Shown here: in pieces, positions 46,279 to 56,182 of the stretch | How the letters are laid out: each line of letters begins with the position of its first letter | Position numbering within the stretch: position 1 is the stretch's first letter | Assembly: GCF_000739935.1 (NCBI RefSeq) | Contig: NZ_BBJU01000002.1 | Coordinates: 115,897 to 179,896 of the forward strand | Direction of reading: 5' to 3' | DNA: 64,000 nucleotides | Origin: Agrobacterium rubi TR3 = NBRC 13261 | GTDB taxonomy: Bacteria > Pseudomonadota > Alphaproteobacteria > Rhizobiales > Rhizobiaceae | The notes under the pieces: model-generated | What the model was told of the DNA's origin: nothing | The model's input: the letters and a program-made list of their open reading frames with translations, nothing else | The model's database searches: none | Position numbers and translations under genes: made by a program

Positions 46279-47502
46279 TCAATTGCGCAGGGCGCGCAGC
46301 AGCAGGCGCGATGGCTCGCCGTCATTTTCCATGCCCATGCGTTTCTGGATGGCGCTGATGGCGGCCTTGGAACCGGAGCCGAAATTGCCATCGACCTCGC
46401 CGTCATAATAGCCGAGCTCCTTCATGCGCGACTGCAATTCGAACTTTTCCTTGACGTCCAGCGTGTTGTCCGGGCGTGGCCAGCGTTGCTGCATGCCACC
46501 GGTGCCGGCAATCTCGTCTGCCAAGAGGCCCACGGCCAGCGCGTAGCTGTCGGACGCGTTGTAGCGCTTGATGGCGAAGAAGTTTTTCGTCATCAGGAAG
46601 CCGGGGCCGTTTGCGCCGCCCTGCATCTTCAGCATGGCGCGGTCGGCACCACGGGGAAAACCTTTGCCACTGGGGCGAGCGAAACCGAGCTTTTGCCACT
46701 CGGCCATGCTCTTCGTCTGGCCTTCATAGCGTCCGCCACCATTTGGAACGACTGTCTCATAGCCCCAGGTGCGGCCCGGCTCCCAGCCGTTCTTGGCCAA
46801 GAGATTGGCAGCCGTTGCCAGCGCATCGGGAATGGAGTGCCAGATATCGCGCTTGCCGTTGCCATCAGCATCAACTGCATAGAGCAGATAGCTGGTGGGA
46901 ATGAACTGCGTGTGGCCCATGGCACCGGCCCAGGAACCGGTCAACTGCTTGGGTGTCACGTCACCGGCCTGAAGAATCTTCAGCGCGGCAATCAGCTGGT
47001 TGCGGGCAAATTTGCCGCGTTTCGGGTCGGAATAGGCGAGCGTCGCCAAGGCCTGGGGAATGTTGTGCAGGCGTTCCGGCTTTTCCAGAACGGCGCCGTA
47101 GTTGGATTCCATCGACCAGATGGCGAGGATGATGTGCTTGTCCACCTTAAAATTCCGCTCGATCCAGTTGAGCGTCGTGGCATGCTTCATCTTCATTTCG
47201 CGGCCGATGCGCACCGTGTAAGGGTTGACGCGGCTATCGACGTAATCCCAGATCTTGGTGGTGAATTCCGGCTGGAAGGTTGCCTTGCGCAGCGCATCCG
47301 GATCAGGCTCTGTCACACCGGCAAATGCCTTCTGGTAGGTCGATTTGCTGATGCCTTCCTTGGCGGCTGTGGTGTAGAACTGGTTGATCCACTGGCGGAA
47401 GCCGGCGTCGGCGTTTGCTGGTGCAGGCGCAAGCGCGATTGCGATACCCGCAAACGCGATGCAGCCAAATTTGCGGATGGGGGAAAGGATCAGCTTTTTC
47501 AT
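46279..47502 (-). CDS. Lytic murein transglycosylase (MltB-like) with peptidoglycan-binding domain
   Basis: A 407-residue periplasmic enzyme that cuts peptidoglycan to anhydromuropeptides. Signal peptide (cleavage after ANADA-like site near residue 31), a slt-like domain with the catalytic Glu in WSMESNYGA and the GAMGHTQFIPTSY motif, then a C-terminal peptidoglycan-binding domain (LQSRMKELGYYDGEVDGNFGSGSKAAI). The ATG at 47502 is chosen as the start of the signal peptide; the frame runs further upstream to 47601 without export logic. The DUF459 gene follows. Confidence 0.9.
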   Translation of the reverse strand: MKKLILSPIRKFGCIAFAGIAIALAPAPANADAGFRQWINQFYTTAAKEGISKSTYQKAFAGVTEPDPDALRKATFQPEFTTKIWDYVDSRVNPYTVRIGREMKMKHATTLNWIERNFKVDKHIILAIWSMESNYGAVLEKPERLHNIPQALATLAYSDPKRGKFARNQLIAALKILQAGDVTPKQLTGSWAGAMGHTQFIPTSYLLYAVDADGNGKRDIWHSIPDALATAANLLAKNGWEPGRTWGYETVVPNGGGRYEGQTKSMAEWQKLGFARPSGKGFPRGADRAMLKMQGGANGPGFLMTKNFFAIKRYNASDSYALAVGLLADEIAGTGGMQQRWPRPDNTLDVKEKFELQSRMKELGYYDGEVDGNFGSGSKAAISAIQKRMGMENDGEPSRLLLRALRN

Positions 47503-47699
47503 CGGCAGTCTTTCGTTTCTCTCGAATTTCAGTTCGATTGCGAGATACGCATCGGGCTTAACGATGTAATAGCAACTCAAAGTCAACAAATTCTTTACCA
47601 TTAACCAAAGGTAACGTCACCTTTACAAAAGTTTGCCACTTTCGTGATAACAAAGTCGTGCGTGCTTAATGACATTGATGAATCTCTTAGGAGGGATGT

Positions 47700-48587
47700 G
47701 TGGTAGAACAGAAAAAAATTCGGAAAGCAGTTTTCCCGGTGGCCGGTCTTGGAACGCGTTTCCTGCCAGCAACCAAGGCAGTGCCAAAGGAAATGCTGAC
47801 CGTGGTCGACAAGCCGGTCATCCAATATGTGGTGGATGAAGCTGCCGAAGCGGGCATCGAGCACTTCGTGTTCGTGACCGGTCGTGGCAAGGGCGTGATC
47901 GAGGACTACTTCGACATCCAGTTCGAACTGGAACAGATGCTGCGCGAACGCAACAAGAATGCCGAGTTGACCTTGCTCGCCGACATTCTGCCAAAGGCAG
48001 GCACGGCCAGCTTCACCCGTCAGCAGGTGCCGCTTGGTCTTGGCCACGCGGTCTGGTGTGCTCGCGATATCGTCGGCGACGAGCCATTCGCGGTTCTGTT
48101 GCCCGACATGATCATGCATTCGCAGAAAAGCTGCCTCAAGGGCATGGTCGATCTCTACGACCAGACCGGCGGCAACGTGATTGCGGTTCAGGAATGCGAA
48201 CCGGACCAGGCGCACAAATACGGCATCGTCGGCGTCGGCGAAACCGTGGGCGAAGGCTTCAAGATCACCGAAATGGTGGAAAAGCCTGCCAAGGGCACGG
48301 CACCGTCCAACTATTACATCAACGGTCGCTACATCCTGCAGCCTGAGATTTTCAACATTCTTGAAAATCAGGAACGCGGTGCTGGCAACGAGATACAGTT
48401 GACGGACGGCATGCTGGCGCTGGCCAAGAGCCAGGAATTTGCCGGTTATCGCTTCAACGGCGAAACCTTCGACTGCGGCGCCAAGGATGGCTTCATCCTC
48501 GCCAACCTGGCTTTCGCGCTGGAACGGGCCGACATTCGCTCTTCCATCGAAGAGCCATTGAAGAAGATGGTCGGCAAGCTGAAGTGA
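47700..48587 (+). CDS. galU: UTP-glucose-1-phosphate uridylyltransferase
   Basis: Makes UDP-glucose, the donor for exopolysaccharide, LPS and glucosylceramide. The N-terminal [57 protein letters not shown] and the C-terminal [13 protein letters not shown] are classic GalU. At 295 residues it is full length. The GTG at 47700 has AGGAGG five bases upstream. UDP-glucose from this enzyme would feed the GT21 transferase at 1449-2606. A terminator follows. Confidence 0.96.
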   Translation: MVEQKKIRKAVFPVAGLGTRFLPATKAVPKEMLTVVDKPVIQYVVDEAAEAGIEHFVFVTGRGKGVIEDYFDIQFELEQMLRERNKNAELTLLADILPKAGTASFTRQQVPLGLGHAVWCARDIVGDEPFAVLLPDMIMHSQKSCLKGMVDLYDQTGGNVIAVQECEPDQAHKYGIVGVGETVGEGFKITEMVEKPAKGTAPSNYYINGRYILQPEIFNILENQERGAGNEIQLTDGMLALAKSQEFAGYRFNGETFDCGAKDGFILANLAFALERADIRSSIEEPLKKMVGKLK

Positions 48588-48608
48588 GCTTCATGTTTTG
48601 AAACGCAG

Positions 48609-48638
48609 AAATCCCGGCCTTCGTGCCGGGATTTTTTT
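48609..48638. terminator. Terminator between galU and the convergent outer-membrane gene
   Basis: AAATCCCGGC and GCCGGGATTT form the stem, followed by seven T on the plus strand. It lies between convergent genes. Confidence 0.9.
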
Positions 48639-48640
48639 GT

Positions 48641-50158
48641 CTACCGCTTCAGCGTCAAGCCCGCGCCGATGCGCCATGTGCTGTTGTCGGTCACTGGCGT
48701 CGTCTCGTAGCTGATGTCGGTGGTGAAATCGAGATAGCGGTTGATGCTCCAGGTCAGTCCGGCACCGACGAGATATTCGGTTTCGTCCCGCAGAGAAGAG
48801 GTGAGATAGCTTCGCCGCTCCAGACCGGCCGTCAATCGCGCGACGAGATCGCTGCGCAATTGCTGCGTCAGGCCTGCAATCAGCTCGCGCGATACCCAGC
48901 CACCCTGCGCGCCACCTGCAAAATCTTCGATCGTCGTTCGCAGGCCAAGGCTCACATTCGTGCCCCGTTGCGGCGACCAGACGACGTTGCCGTCAAGCGA
49001 CATGGCGTTGACCGCCGACAGGCGGCTGTCGTCATATTCCTTGCGCAGATAGCCGATGGCGGCTTCCCCACGCAGCTTTTCACCCAGATCGATCTGTGTG
49101 CCGACCTTTGCGCCGTAGCTTTGCGAGGAGCGCTCATAGCCGGTGTTGTCGCGTGTCTGATCGTAATTGGTCAGCCCCGCCGTCGCTTCCAGAAAGGGAA
49201 CCAGCGCTGGCGATAGTTCATATCCCACACGGGCACGAAGGCCTGCGCCGTAGCGATCCCGGTCGCTGAGGCTGATGGCCTGACCGTTGACGCCCTTGGC
49301 GTCGGTATAGATGGTGCGCGATAGGTCGAGGGCGGCCAGCGCCTTCAAGATTCCGACATTGCGCTCAACAGATGCGCCGCCGGTAAACACGTGTTCGCCG
49401 CCCTGCACGGAGGCCCCGGATACGGCGTTGGGATCACTGGTATCTTCGCGGCTGAAGGCATAACCGGCGGTCAGATTGGCCTGCGTTCCATCGCCCAGAT
49501 CAAGGCGCAGATCGGCGCCGATATTGGCGCTCGGCTCTTCGCCCGCGCTCCCGCCGCCCAGATTGCGCTGATAGGCGCCGTCGCCGGTAATGGTCAGTGC
49601 GTGTCGCGACCAGTCGCTGGTCAGCGTGCCGCGAATGCCGGTCGTCAGATAATTGCGGCTGCTCGAACCGCCGGGAAAGGTCTTGTTTTCGTGATTCAGC
49701 GACTGGCTGATGGAGGGGCGCAGCGTCATCGTGCCGATGCGAATGCCCGGCGGCTGGCCGTCATCGACTTGTCTGTTTTCGCCACCATCAACGGTTGGCT
49801 CGTAGGGGTTTTGCGGTTCCTCGTAGACCACCGTTGCTTCGTCCGGCGGCTCGGAAATGGTCTCGCCGGGCGCAGAAGAGGCGCGAAGGCTGCCGGTGGT
49901 GACGGTGTCGGTAGAGGTCGCGGCTGCCGTTCGCGCATCGTCACGCGCCGCACTCTCAGGATCGACGACGGAGAGATCGTTCTGGCCGATATTGGGATCG
50001 GCACTGGTCAGCGTGCGAAGCGATGTCGCCGCCGCTGGCTGGGTGGTGGGAGATTGGGCAAAGCTTGCAGAGGCCGGGCACAGCACGGTGCACGCCAGCA
50101 GCGTTGCGGCTGCCGTCCGCCACGTCACCAGACGTTTTGCGGTGCTCTCGTAAACCAT
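48641..50158 (-). CDS. Outer membrane beta-barrel protein (OMP_b-brl_2-like)
   Basis: A 505-residue exported protein: signal peptide (cleavage after ASFAQ region), a long disordered N-terminal part (about 35-145, rich in Thr, Ala, Glu, Pro) and a beta-barrel domain with alternating strands (LRPSISQSLNHENKT, ANLTAGYAFSRED, YGAGLRARVGYELSPALVPFLEATAGL). The last residues are LTLKR rather than ending in Phe, which is usual for barrel assembly, so insertion may be atypical. Function unknown; relatives occur near polysaccharide genes, and galU is the neighbour. Confidence 0.78.
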   Translation of the reverse strand: MVYESTAKRLVTWRTAAATLLACTVLCPASASFAQSPTTQPAAATSLRTLTSADPNIGQNDLSVVDPESAARDDARTAAATSTDTVTTGSLRASSAPGETISEPPDEATVVYEEPQNPYEPTVDGGENRQVDDGQPPGIRIGTMTLRPSISQSLNHENKTFPGGSSSRNYLTTGIRGTLTSDWSRHALTITGDGAYQRNLGGGSAGEEPSANIGADLRLDLGDGTQANLTAGYAFSREDTSDPNAVSGASVQGGEHVFTGGASVERNVGILKALAALDLSRTIYTDAKGVNGQAISLSDRDRYGAGLRARVGYELSPALVPFLEATAGLTNYDQTRDNTGYERSSQSYGAKVGTQIDLGEKLRGEAAIGYLRKEYDDSRLSAVNAMSLDGNVVWSPQRGTNVSLGLRTTIEDFAGGAQGGWVSRELIAGLTQQLRSDLVARLTAGLERRSYLTSSLRDETEYLVGAGLTWSINRYLDFTTDISYETTPVTDNSTWRIGAGLTLKR

Positions 50159-50424
50159 TCTATGTTTCTACCCGGGCCTGTTCGAATTCAGCGAAACGCA
50201 AATGCTGCAATGTCCCTCATAGAATTAAGCGATAAGTCTATGGTTTTCTTTGCAGAATTTGCGCTCGGCAACGCGTCGTTGAACCGCCATGTTGCCCGCG
50301 CCGGGTTATTTTATGGTTAACGATCCGTGAAAACATGGGAGAGACGAAACCGCCTTCGACAACAGGTCAAAGCGCTGCTAGAAGCCGCGGAATGGGTGTC
50401 GCATCAGCAGAGGATGAGAGAAAA

Positions 50425-50886
50425 GTGAAACATATGTCGCGATGCGTCGCTCTCACCATCATGGCCTTGCTACCCGCCGGCATTGCCGCGGCTTCGGATT
50501 TGCCATCGCGCAAGGCGGGGCTTTGGGTGATCACATCGAAGGACAATCCCTTCGCGAACTGGTCGGCCTGCGTCGGCGACAGCAAGGACAATTTCATCGA
50601 CACCGATGTCTGGGACAATTTTGCCAGCGAGTGCCAGGTCGCCCACACGGAAAAGACCGCAGATGGCGAAACGGTTTTTGCCTATTGCGAGTCCGGCCTG
50701 ACCGGCAAGGTAAAGCTTCTCGTGGAGTTTTCGGGTGATTTCCAACGAGAGTACAGGTTTCAGTCCACGACCGTGTTCACCGGCAAGACGGGGCAAGAAG
50801 AGGGGCAGACCTTCACGGTCGACGCGCATCACGCGGGTGAATGCCCCGCTGATCTATCTGTCGGCAAGAAGAAAATGACGCGCTGA
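50425..50886 (+). CDS. Exported DUF3617-like protein
   Basis: A 153-residue exported protein with a signal peptide (IMALLPAGIAAAS) and a mature part with four cysteines (WSACVGDS, ASECQVA, FAYCESG, AGECPAD), reminiscent of the DUF3617 family. The start is GTG at 50425 (AGGA nine bases upstream) or ATG at 50434; the longer frame from 50335 is unlikely. It stands alone. Function unknown. Confidence 0.6.
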   Translation: MKHMSRCVALTIMALLPAGIAAASDLPSRKAGLWVITSKDNPFANWSACVGDSKDNFIDTDVWDNFASECQVAHTEKTADGETVFAYCESGLTGKVKLLVEFSGDFQREYRFQSTTVFTGKTGQEEGQTFTVDAHHAGECPADLSVGKKKMTR

Positions 50887-50982
50887 GGCGGGCGCATCGG
50901 CCCAAAAGCCTGTTACCTTTTATGGTCACATCGTCGCGATTGGCCAATAGACATGATTTGCTGAAAAGAGTATCAGTCGGCC

Positions 50983-51978
50983 ATGATTACGAGAGCTGTC
51001 ACACTGGTGGAAAATCACGCCGTCGAATCGGCCTTGAGAACCATTTTCATTGAAAAGAATGGTTTGTCGGCGCTGGAAGGCGCGCTTCAGGGGGCGTTGG
51101 GCGCCGAGTTCTGCCGCGCCATCGACGCGATCGGCAAGTCGGGCGGGCGGCTCATCATCACCGGCGTGGGCAAGAGCGGCCATATCGGCTCCAAGCTCGC
51201 CGCCACCTTCGCTTCCACGGGAACGCCTGCCTTCTTCGTCCATGCGGCGGAAGCCAACCATGGCGATCTGGGCATGATCGGCGGCAATGATGTGGTGCTG
51301 GCCATTTCCAAGGGTGGCGAGAGTGCCGAGCTTCGCAGCATCATCAATTATACCAGACGCTTCTCCATTCCGCTGATCGCGATGACCTGCACGCAGCAGG
51401 GCTCGCTCGCCAAAGCATCCGATATCGTGCTTCTCATTCCCGATGAGCAGGAAGCCTGCCCGCATGGGCTGGCACCGACGACCTCGACCATGATGCAACT
51501 GGCGCTGGGCGATGCCTTGGCCATCGCACTTCTGGAAGCGCGCAGCTTCACCGCTGGCGATTTCCGTGTGTTTCACCCAGGCGGCAAGCTCGGTGCATCG
51601 CTGACGCTCGTCGGCGATATCATGCACACCGGCGAACGTCTGCCGCTGGTTCCCAAGGGGACGTCCATGCCGGAAGCCGTCGGCATTCTGGCGCGAAAGC
51701 ATTTCGGCTGCGTGGCGGTTTTGGATCAGGATGGCCGTCTGTGCGGTATCGTCACCGAAGGCGACATGGCGCGTAATCTCACCCGCAACCTGTCCGAACT
51801 CAGCGTCGATGACGTGATGACGACGGCTCCAAAGGTTGTAAAGAAAAACGTGCTGGCAACGGCAGCGCTCGCGACCCTTGAGAAGCACCATATCGGTGCG
51901 CTCATTGTGGTGGATGACGACAACCGCCCCATCGGCCTTGTTCACTTCCACGATCTGCTGCGCATCGGCGTGGCGTAA
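50983..51978 (+). CDS. kdsD: Arabinose-5-phosphate isomerase KdsD (KpsF/GutQ family)
   Basis: Converts ribulose-5-phosphate to arabinose-5-phosphate, the first step to Kdo for LPS. It is 331 residues: SIS domain (about 40-180) with GRLIITGVGKSGHIGSKLAATFASTGTPAFF and a catalytic-region Ser/His set, then two CBS domains (about 210-330; ...MHTGERLPLVPKG and VDDVMTTAPKV). No strong ribosome site precedes the ATG at 50983. It converges with the TPR gene with a ten-base gap. Confidence 0.93.
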   Translation: MITRAVTLVENHAVESALRTIFIEKNGLSALEGALQGALGAEFCRAIDAIGKSGGRLIITGVGKSGHIGSKLAATFASTGTPAFFVHAAEANHGDLGMIGGNDVVLAISKGGESAELRSIINYTRRFSIPLIAMTCTQQGSLAKASDIVLLIPDEQEACPHGLAPTTSTMMQLALGDALAIALLEARSFTAGDFRVFHPGGKLGASLTLVGDIMHTGERLPLVPKGTSMPEAVGILARKHFGCVAVLDQDGRLCGIVTEGDMARNLTRNLSELSVDDVMTTAPKVVKKNVLATAALATLEKHHIGALIVVDDDNRPIGLVHFHDLLRIGVA

Positions 51979-51987
51979 GGAACGCCT

Positions 51988-52623
51988 TTAACTGCGCGTT
52001 CCCGCAAGCTTTTCCGTCAGCTCGCTGGCTTCCTTCTGGGCATCCTTGTCGGCGGGGTAGAGCGCCAGATATTGCTCCCACACCTTCAGCGCCAGTTCGT
52101 TGCGCTCGGTGCTTTCAAGAATATTGGCAAGGCTGGCCAGCGCCGGGAAAAAGCGCGGCTCTTTTTCCAGCGTGCTGTTGAGGTCCGACATCGCCTTGCG
52201 GGTATCGCCATCGGAATAATGCACCAGCGCGCGGCGGTACCACGCCTGCGCAAAGTCGGGCTCGAGATAGATTGCCTGATCTAGAAAGTCGTAAGCTGCT
52301 GCCTTGCGCTTTTTCTCTGCCGCCTCTTCCGACCACGTCATCAGCAGGTTGATGGTGGCGCTGCCGGAATCATTCCACTCGCCGACGATCTCGTTGGCGA
52401 TGACGCGGGCCTTCTGGGCGTCGCGCTCTTTCTTCAAGCTGGAAAACAGATTGTCGATGGAGGTTTTCGGCGCTGTGTCCGGCGCAACCGCCGTCTGTGG
52501 CGCAGGCGCGCTGCTTGCCGGTTCGGCAGCCAAGGCTGCGGACACAAGGCCTGATGGCAGGGGGCCGAGGGTCAGAAATCCGATGGCAACGGCAAGGCTG
52601 GTCTGAAAACGAAATTGGCGCAT
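51988..52623 (-). CDS. Exported tetratricopeptide repeat protein
   Basis: A 211-residue exported protein: signal peptide (cleavage near AALAAEP), a Pro/Ala spacer and about three TPR motifs from residue 60 on (EEAAEKKRKAAAYDFLDQAIYLEPDFAQAWYRRALVHYSDGDT; DLNSTLEKEPRFFPALASLANILE). It would be a periplasmic scaffold. The ATG at 52623 starts the signal peptide. No partner is indicated by the neighbours. Confidence 0.82.
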   Translation of the reverse strand: MRQFRFQTSLAVAIGFLTLGPLPSGLVSAALAAEPASSAPAPQTAVAPDTAPKTSIDNLFSSLKKERDAQKARVIANEIVGEWNDSGSATINLLMTWSEEAAEKKRKAAAYDFLDQAIYLEPDFAQAWYRRALVHYSDGDTRKAMSDLNSTLEKEPRFFPALASLANILESTERNELALKVWEQYLALYPADKDAQKEASELTEKLAGTRS

Positions 52624-52724
52624 GCGGTTAAAGTAATCCGCCTGCGCCAATTATGGAATTAAATTCTGTAGTCTATCAACAATGTGATCCGCCTCGACCG
52701 GGCGGACACGCATGCAACCGGTAA

Positions 52725-52850
52725 TCAGCCCTGACGAGCCTTGAAACGCGGGTTCATCTTGTTGATGATGTAGACGCGGCCCTTGCGGCGAACCAGACGG
52801 TTATCGCGGTGACGGGCCTTAAGCGCTTTGAGCGAGTTCTTGATTTTCAT
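52725..52850 (-). CDS. rpmJ: 50S ribosomal protein L36 (zinc-free type)
   Basis: A 41-residue protein of the large ribosomal subunit, beginning [22 protein letters not shown] and ending NPRFKARQG. The zinc-binding cysteines of the classic form are absent, so this is the C-minus type. It is alone, as is normal for this type, and too short for most gene finders. Confidence 0.95.
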   Translation of the reverse strand: MKIKNSLKALKARHRDNRLVRRKGRVYIINKMNPRFKARQG

Positions 52851-52904
52851 TTTTCTGGTCCGCAGTTTGGCGTGACGCTTCTTGCCACGCATATATAAAC
52901 AATC

Positions 52905-52933
52905 AAAAACGCGCTACGAGGGCGCGCTTTTTT
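52905..52933. terminator. Terminator downstream of purK
   Basis: AAAAACGCGC and GCGCGC followed by T form a hairpin with one bulge. On the minus strand it lies 45 bases after the purK stop; it is also just upstream of rpmJ. Confidence 0.7.
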
Positions 52934-52977
52934 CGGTTGGCAGGCAAATACCCCGTCAGTCCCAGCCTGTCAACACG

Positions 52978-54087
52978 CTAAGGCGTATTTTGCCGGGAAA
53001 GACTTGGTTTTCCGGGGTTCAATACCTCGGTGACATGGCCCATCTTGCGGCCCGCCCGCGCTTCGGTCTTGCCGTAAAGGTGCACGAGGCAATCGTTTTT
53101 CGCCAGCCATTGCGGCACGGCGTTGATGTCGTCACCAATCAGATTGGTCATCACGCAGTCGCAATGTCGCTCAGTGGAGCCGGGGGCAAGCCCTGCAATG
53201 GCGCGAATATGCTGCTCGAACTGCGAGATGACGCAGGCCGCTTCCGTCCAGTGGCCGGTGTTGTGCACGCGCGGGGCCATTTCATTGGCCACCAGCGATC
53301 CATCCGGCAGCACGAAGAATTCGATGCCGACGACGCCGATATAATCGAGGGCTGCCAACAGCTTTTCGGCTGATTCCACCGCAACGGTTGTCGCGGCGTC
53401 AGAAAGTTGTGCCGGAACGGTCGAGGTGTGGAGAATGCCGCTCAGATGGACGTTCTCGGCCGGGTCGTAGCAGGTAACGGTGCCATCCAGAAAACGCGCG
53501 GCGATGATCGAGATTTCGCGCTCGAACGGCACGAAGCTTTCGAGAATAAGCGCTACGCCACCCAACGCGTCGAAAGCGCCGGTCAGGTCTTCGCCACCCT
53601 TGAACACACGCTGGCCCTTGCCGTCATAGCCCATGCGCCGCGTCTTCAGCACGCCCTTGCCACCGAAATCGGAAAGGGCTGCTTCCAGGCTCGCCTGGTC
53701 GTCCACCTGTCGGAAATCGGCGGTTGGAATGCCGCAGTCATTGAGGAAGCGTTTTTCGGTCAACCGGTCCTGCGAGGCGCTGAGCGCCTGCGGTGGCGGG
53801 TAGACGGGAACGGAAGCGGCCAGCGTCTGCGCTGCCACAACCGGCACGTTTTCGAATTCGTATGTTACGACGTCACAGACATTGGCGAGTTCGGCCAGTG
53901 CCTTCTCGTCGTCATAGGCGGCAACGATCTGGCGGTTGCAGACCTGCGCTGCCGGACAGTCGGCCTGCGGTTCCAGAACGATGGTGCGGAAGTTCAGCCT
54001 TGCTGCGGCCATCGCCAGCATACGGGCAAGCTGACCGCCACCGATAATGCCGATGGTTCCGATTTTTCCGGTCACTGCCAAGGTCAT
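52978..54087 (-). CDS. purK: N5-carboxyaminoimidazole ribonucleotide synthetase
   Basis: The ATP-grasp enzyme of de novo purine synthesis that carboxylates AIR with bicarbonate. The N-terminal [49 protein letters not shown] and [17 protein letters not shown] blocks are diagnostic. At 369 residues it has normal length. Its ATG overlaps the purE stop (ATGA), so the two are coupled. Confidence 0.96.
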   Translation of the reverse strand: MTLAVTGKIGTIGIIGGGQLARMLAMAAARLNFRTIVLEPQADCPAAQVCNRQIVAAYDDEKALAELANVCDVVTYEFENVPVVAAQTLAASVPVYPPPQALSASQDRLTEKRFLNDCGIPTADFRQVDDQASLEAALSDFGGKGVLKTRRMGYDGKGQRVFKGGEDLTGAFDALGGVALILESFVPFEREISIIAARFLDGTVTCYDPAENVHLSGILHTSTVPAQLSDAATTVAVESAEKLLAALDYIGVVGIEFFVLPDGSLVANEMAPRVHNTGHWTEAACVISQFEQHIRAIAGLAPGSTERHCDCVMTNLIGDDINAVPQWLAKNDCLVHLYGKTEARAGRKMGHVTEVLNPGKPSLSRQNTP

Positions 54088-54584
54088 TGCGGGGTGTCCA
54101 TGGGGTATTCAGCAATCGCCGCCGTCTGGCGGGCGCGGTACTCGTCGAGCCGGTCGGCGAGATCCTCGTCGGACAGCGCCAGAACGGCAGCCGCCAGAAG
54201 GGCTGCGTTGATGGCACCGGCACGGCCGATGGCCAGCGTGCCGACGGGAATGCCGGCGGGCATCTGGACGATGGAATAGAGACTGTCCTGTCCCGACATG
54301 GTTTTTGACTGCACGGGAACACCGAACACCGGAAGCGGCGTCAGCGCTGCTGTCATGCCCGGCAGATGGGCCGCACCACCGGCACCGGCGATGATGACCT
54401 TGAAGCCTTCGTCACGCGCGCCGCTGGCGAAGCTGAACATGCGCTCGGGCGTGCGGTGGGCGGAAATGATGCGGGCTTCATATTCCACATCCAGCGCATC
54501 CAGCGTATCGGCTGCGTTTTTCATGGTTTCCCAGTCGGACTGGCTTCCCATGATGATGGCGACGGGCGGTGTCTCTGTGCTCAA
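54084..54584 (-). CDS. purE: N5-carboxyaminoimidazole ribonucleotide mutase
   Basis: The mutase that converts N5-CAIR to CAIR, using the PurK product. [27 protein letters not shown] and [11 protein letters not shown] with [18 protein letters not shown] are the PurE signature. The TTG at 54584 is chosen because GGAGAG sits six bases upstream; a longer TTG at 54605 would overlap the upstream DUF465 gene. It comes 13 bases after that gene and overlaps purK, so all three may be one operon. Confidence 0.95.
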   Translation of the reverse strand: MSTETPPVAIIMGSQSDWETMKNAADTLDALDVEYEARIISAHRTPERMFSFASGARDEGFKVIIAGAGGAAHLPGMTAALTPLPVFGVPVQSKTMSGQDSLYSIVQMPAGIPVGTLAIGRAGAINAALLAAAVLALSDEDLADRLDEYRARQTAAIAEYPMDTPQ

Positions 54585-54597
54585 CGGTCTCTCCGTA

Positions 54598-54801
54598 TCA
54601 GGCAATGATGTCGGGGATAATCTGGTCTTCGATCTGGGTCATCTTGTCCTTGATGACCAGCTTCTTCTTCTTCATCCGCTGAATGCGCAAGGCTTCGCAG
54701 TTGGTCTGGATCATGGCGTTGATCGCCGCATCGTAATCTTCGTGCTCCTGGCGAAGTCGCGCAAGCACCAGCCGAACGTCGGCCTGATCCTGATCGGGCA
54801 T
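54598..54801 (-). CDS. YdcH/DUF465 family small protein
   Basis: A 67-residue coiled-coil protein ([44 protein letters not shown]) of the DUF465 family, function unknown. The ATG at 54801 gives the family length; the frame stays open upstream to 55062, over the start region of the other DUF465 gene, but without credible content. It leads into purE. Confidence 0.82.
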   Translation of the reverse strand: MPDQDQADVRLVLARLRQEHEDYDAAINAMIQTNCEALRIQRMKKKKLVIKDKMTQIEDQIIPDIIA

Positions 54802-55037
54802 CTCTTGTCTTCCCCATATGGTACAACCGGACCGCCATCCGGCCATTTTGTTGTCGGTCTTGGTGCCTGTACCACCAAATGACGGTAACGGGAAGTTTCC
54901 CGTATCAGCATTTTGCCCAGATATTGCCTTGATTTCTCCTTCGACAAGGAAGGCGTTCCATGTCACATTGGTGTCGTAAACCTGAAACTCCAGCGATGGA
55001 GCGCTGGAGGTAGGTTCAACAAGGAAGGACATGCCGC

Positions 55038-55214
55038 ATGACCATTCAGGCTCATATAGCATCGCTGGAAAAGAAACACGGTGCTCTTGAGGAGGAGCTC
55101 GAAACTGTTCTCGCTTCCCCCTCCTCAGATGATCGGCAGATTGTGGATCTGAAACGCAAAAAACTGCGCCTGAAGGATGAAATGCAGAGGCTGCAAGCCT
55201 CCACGAAGCATTAA
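55038..55214 (+). CDS. YdcH/DUF465 family small protein (second copy)
   Basis: A 58-residue basic coiled-coil protein: HIASLEKKHGALEEELETVL then DLKRKKLRLKDEMQRL. AAGGAAGG lies upstream of the ATG. It is divergent from the first DUF465 gene, and the two differ in sequence. Function unknown. Confidence 0.82.
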   Translation: MTIQAHIASLEKKHGALEEELETVLASPSSDDRQIVDLKRKKLRLKDEMQRLQASTKH

Positions 55215-55314
55215 ATTTCCAATATCTTTGTTGCCTGACGTCAGTATCGTTTACGTCGCAGCCTGAAAGCCCGGCTCTGATTGCTCTCGCGATCAGGGCC
55301 TTTTGTTGGCCTCG

Positions 55315-56076
55315 TCAGGACAGCGCGTCCCACAGCAGTTTCAGGGCCGCCAGCAAAACCATCGTGTACATCAGCGGATAAAACACCGCCGGTTTCAGAT
55401 ATCGCACCACCCGCGCGCCTAGCATGGTCGAGACAATGGCCACCGGCAGCAGCGTGAAAGACGCGATAAGGTTGGTGGTATCGAGCGCTTCCAGTGCAAA
55501 ATAGGACACGAGCTTGATGGCGTTGACGATGGCAAAGAAGCGCACGGAAAGGCCGGTATAGCTTTTCGGGTCCAGCTTCAGCGGCATCACGTAAATCTGA
55601 AACGGCGGGCCTCCGGCATGTGCCACGAAGCTGCAATAGCCGGAAAACGACCCCCAGAGCGTCGCCTTGGCGCGGTTCTGCGGTTTTGCCACCACCTCTA
55701 CTTTGGGCCCGACGACGAAGCGTTCGTAAAAATATTGGGCAACGAAGATGATGGTGACGATGGCCAGCACCAGCCGCATCGTATCGGGTGAGATAATCGC
55801 CGAGGTCGCCCATCCCACAGCGATGCCGATGAAGGCACCCGGCAGCAGGATCAGAAGTGTTTCGCGGTGGTTGTGGTGCCGCCAAGCCCACAGCGCCACC
55901 AGATCCATGGCAATCAGGATCGGCAGAAAGATCGCGGCCGCCTGCACCGGTGGCACGGCCAGCGCCATCAGCGGCACGCCCATCAATGCCAAAGCGCCGC
56001 CCAGCCCGCCCTTTGACAGGCCGACGAGGATGACTGCGGGGATGGCGACGAGGAAAAATTGGAAATCGGGCAGCAT
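55315..56076 (-). CDS. Sulfite exporter TauE/SafE family protein
   Basis: An inner-membrane protein of 253 residues with about eight hydrophobic segments and the TauE motifs VGLSKGGLGGALALMGVPLMAL and GSFSGYCSFVAHAGGPPFQIYVMPLKL. The family exports sulfite or other organosulfur anions; no sulfur genes are nearby to support a substrate. Divergent from the ThiE-like gene. Confidence 0.85.
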   Translation of the reverse strand: MLPDFQFFLVAIPAVILVGLSKGGLGGALALMGVPLMALAVPPVQAAAIFLPILIAMDLVALWAWRHHNHRETLLILLPGAFIGIAVGWATSAIISPDTMRLVLAIVTIIFVAQYFYERFVVGPKVEVVAKPQNRAKATLWGSFSGYCSFVAHAGGPPFQIYVMPLKLDPKSYTGLSVRFFAIVNAIKLVSYFALEALDTTNLIASFTLLPVAIVSTMLGARVVRYLKPAVFYPLMYTMVLLAALKLLWDALS

Positions 56077-56182
56077 GGATGGACGGTTGATCCTTTCGCC
56101 TGTCCGGTTTATCGGAAGTATGACATGAAAACGAGTGCAGATAACGCAGGAAGCGTCCTGTCTGCGGAAAATGGAAAAACCG

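Noticed and set aside
54802..55062. Longer version of the first DUF465 protein
   Set aside because: The N-terminal extension has no DUF465 likeness and overlaps the divergent DUF465 gene.
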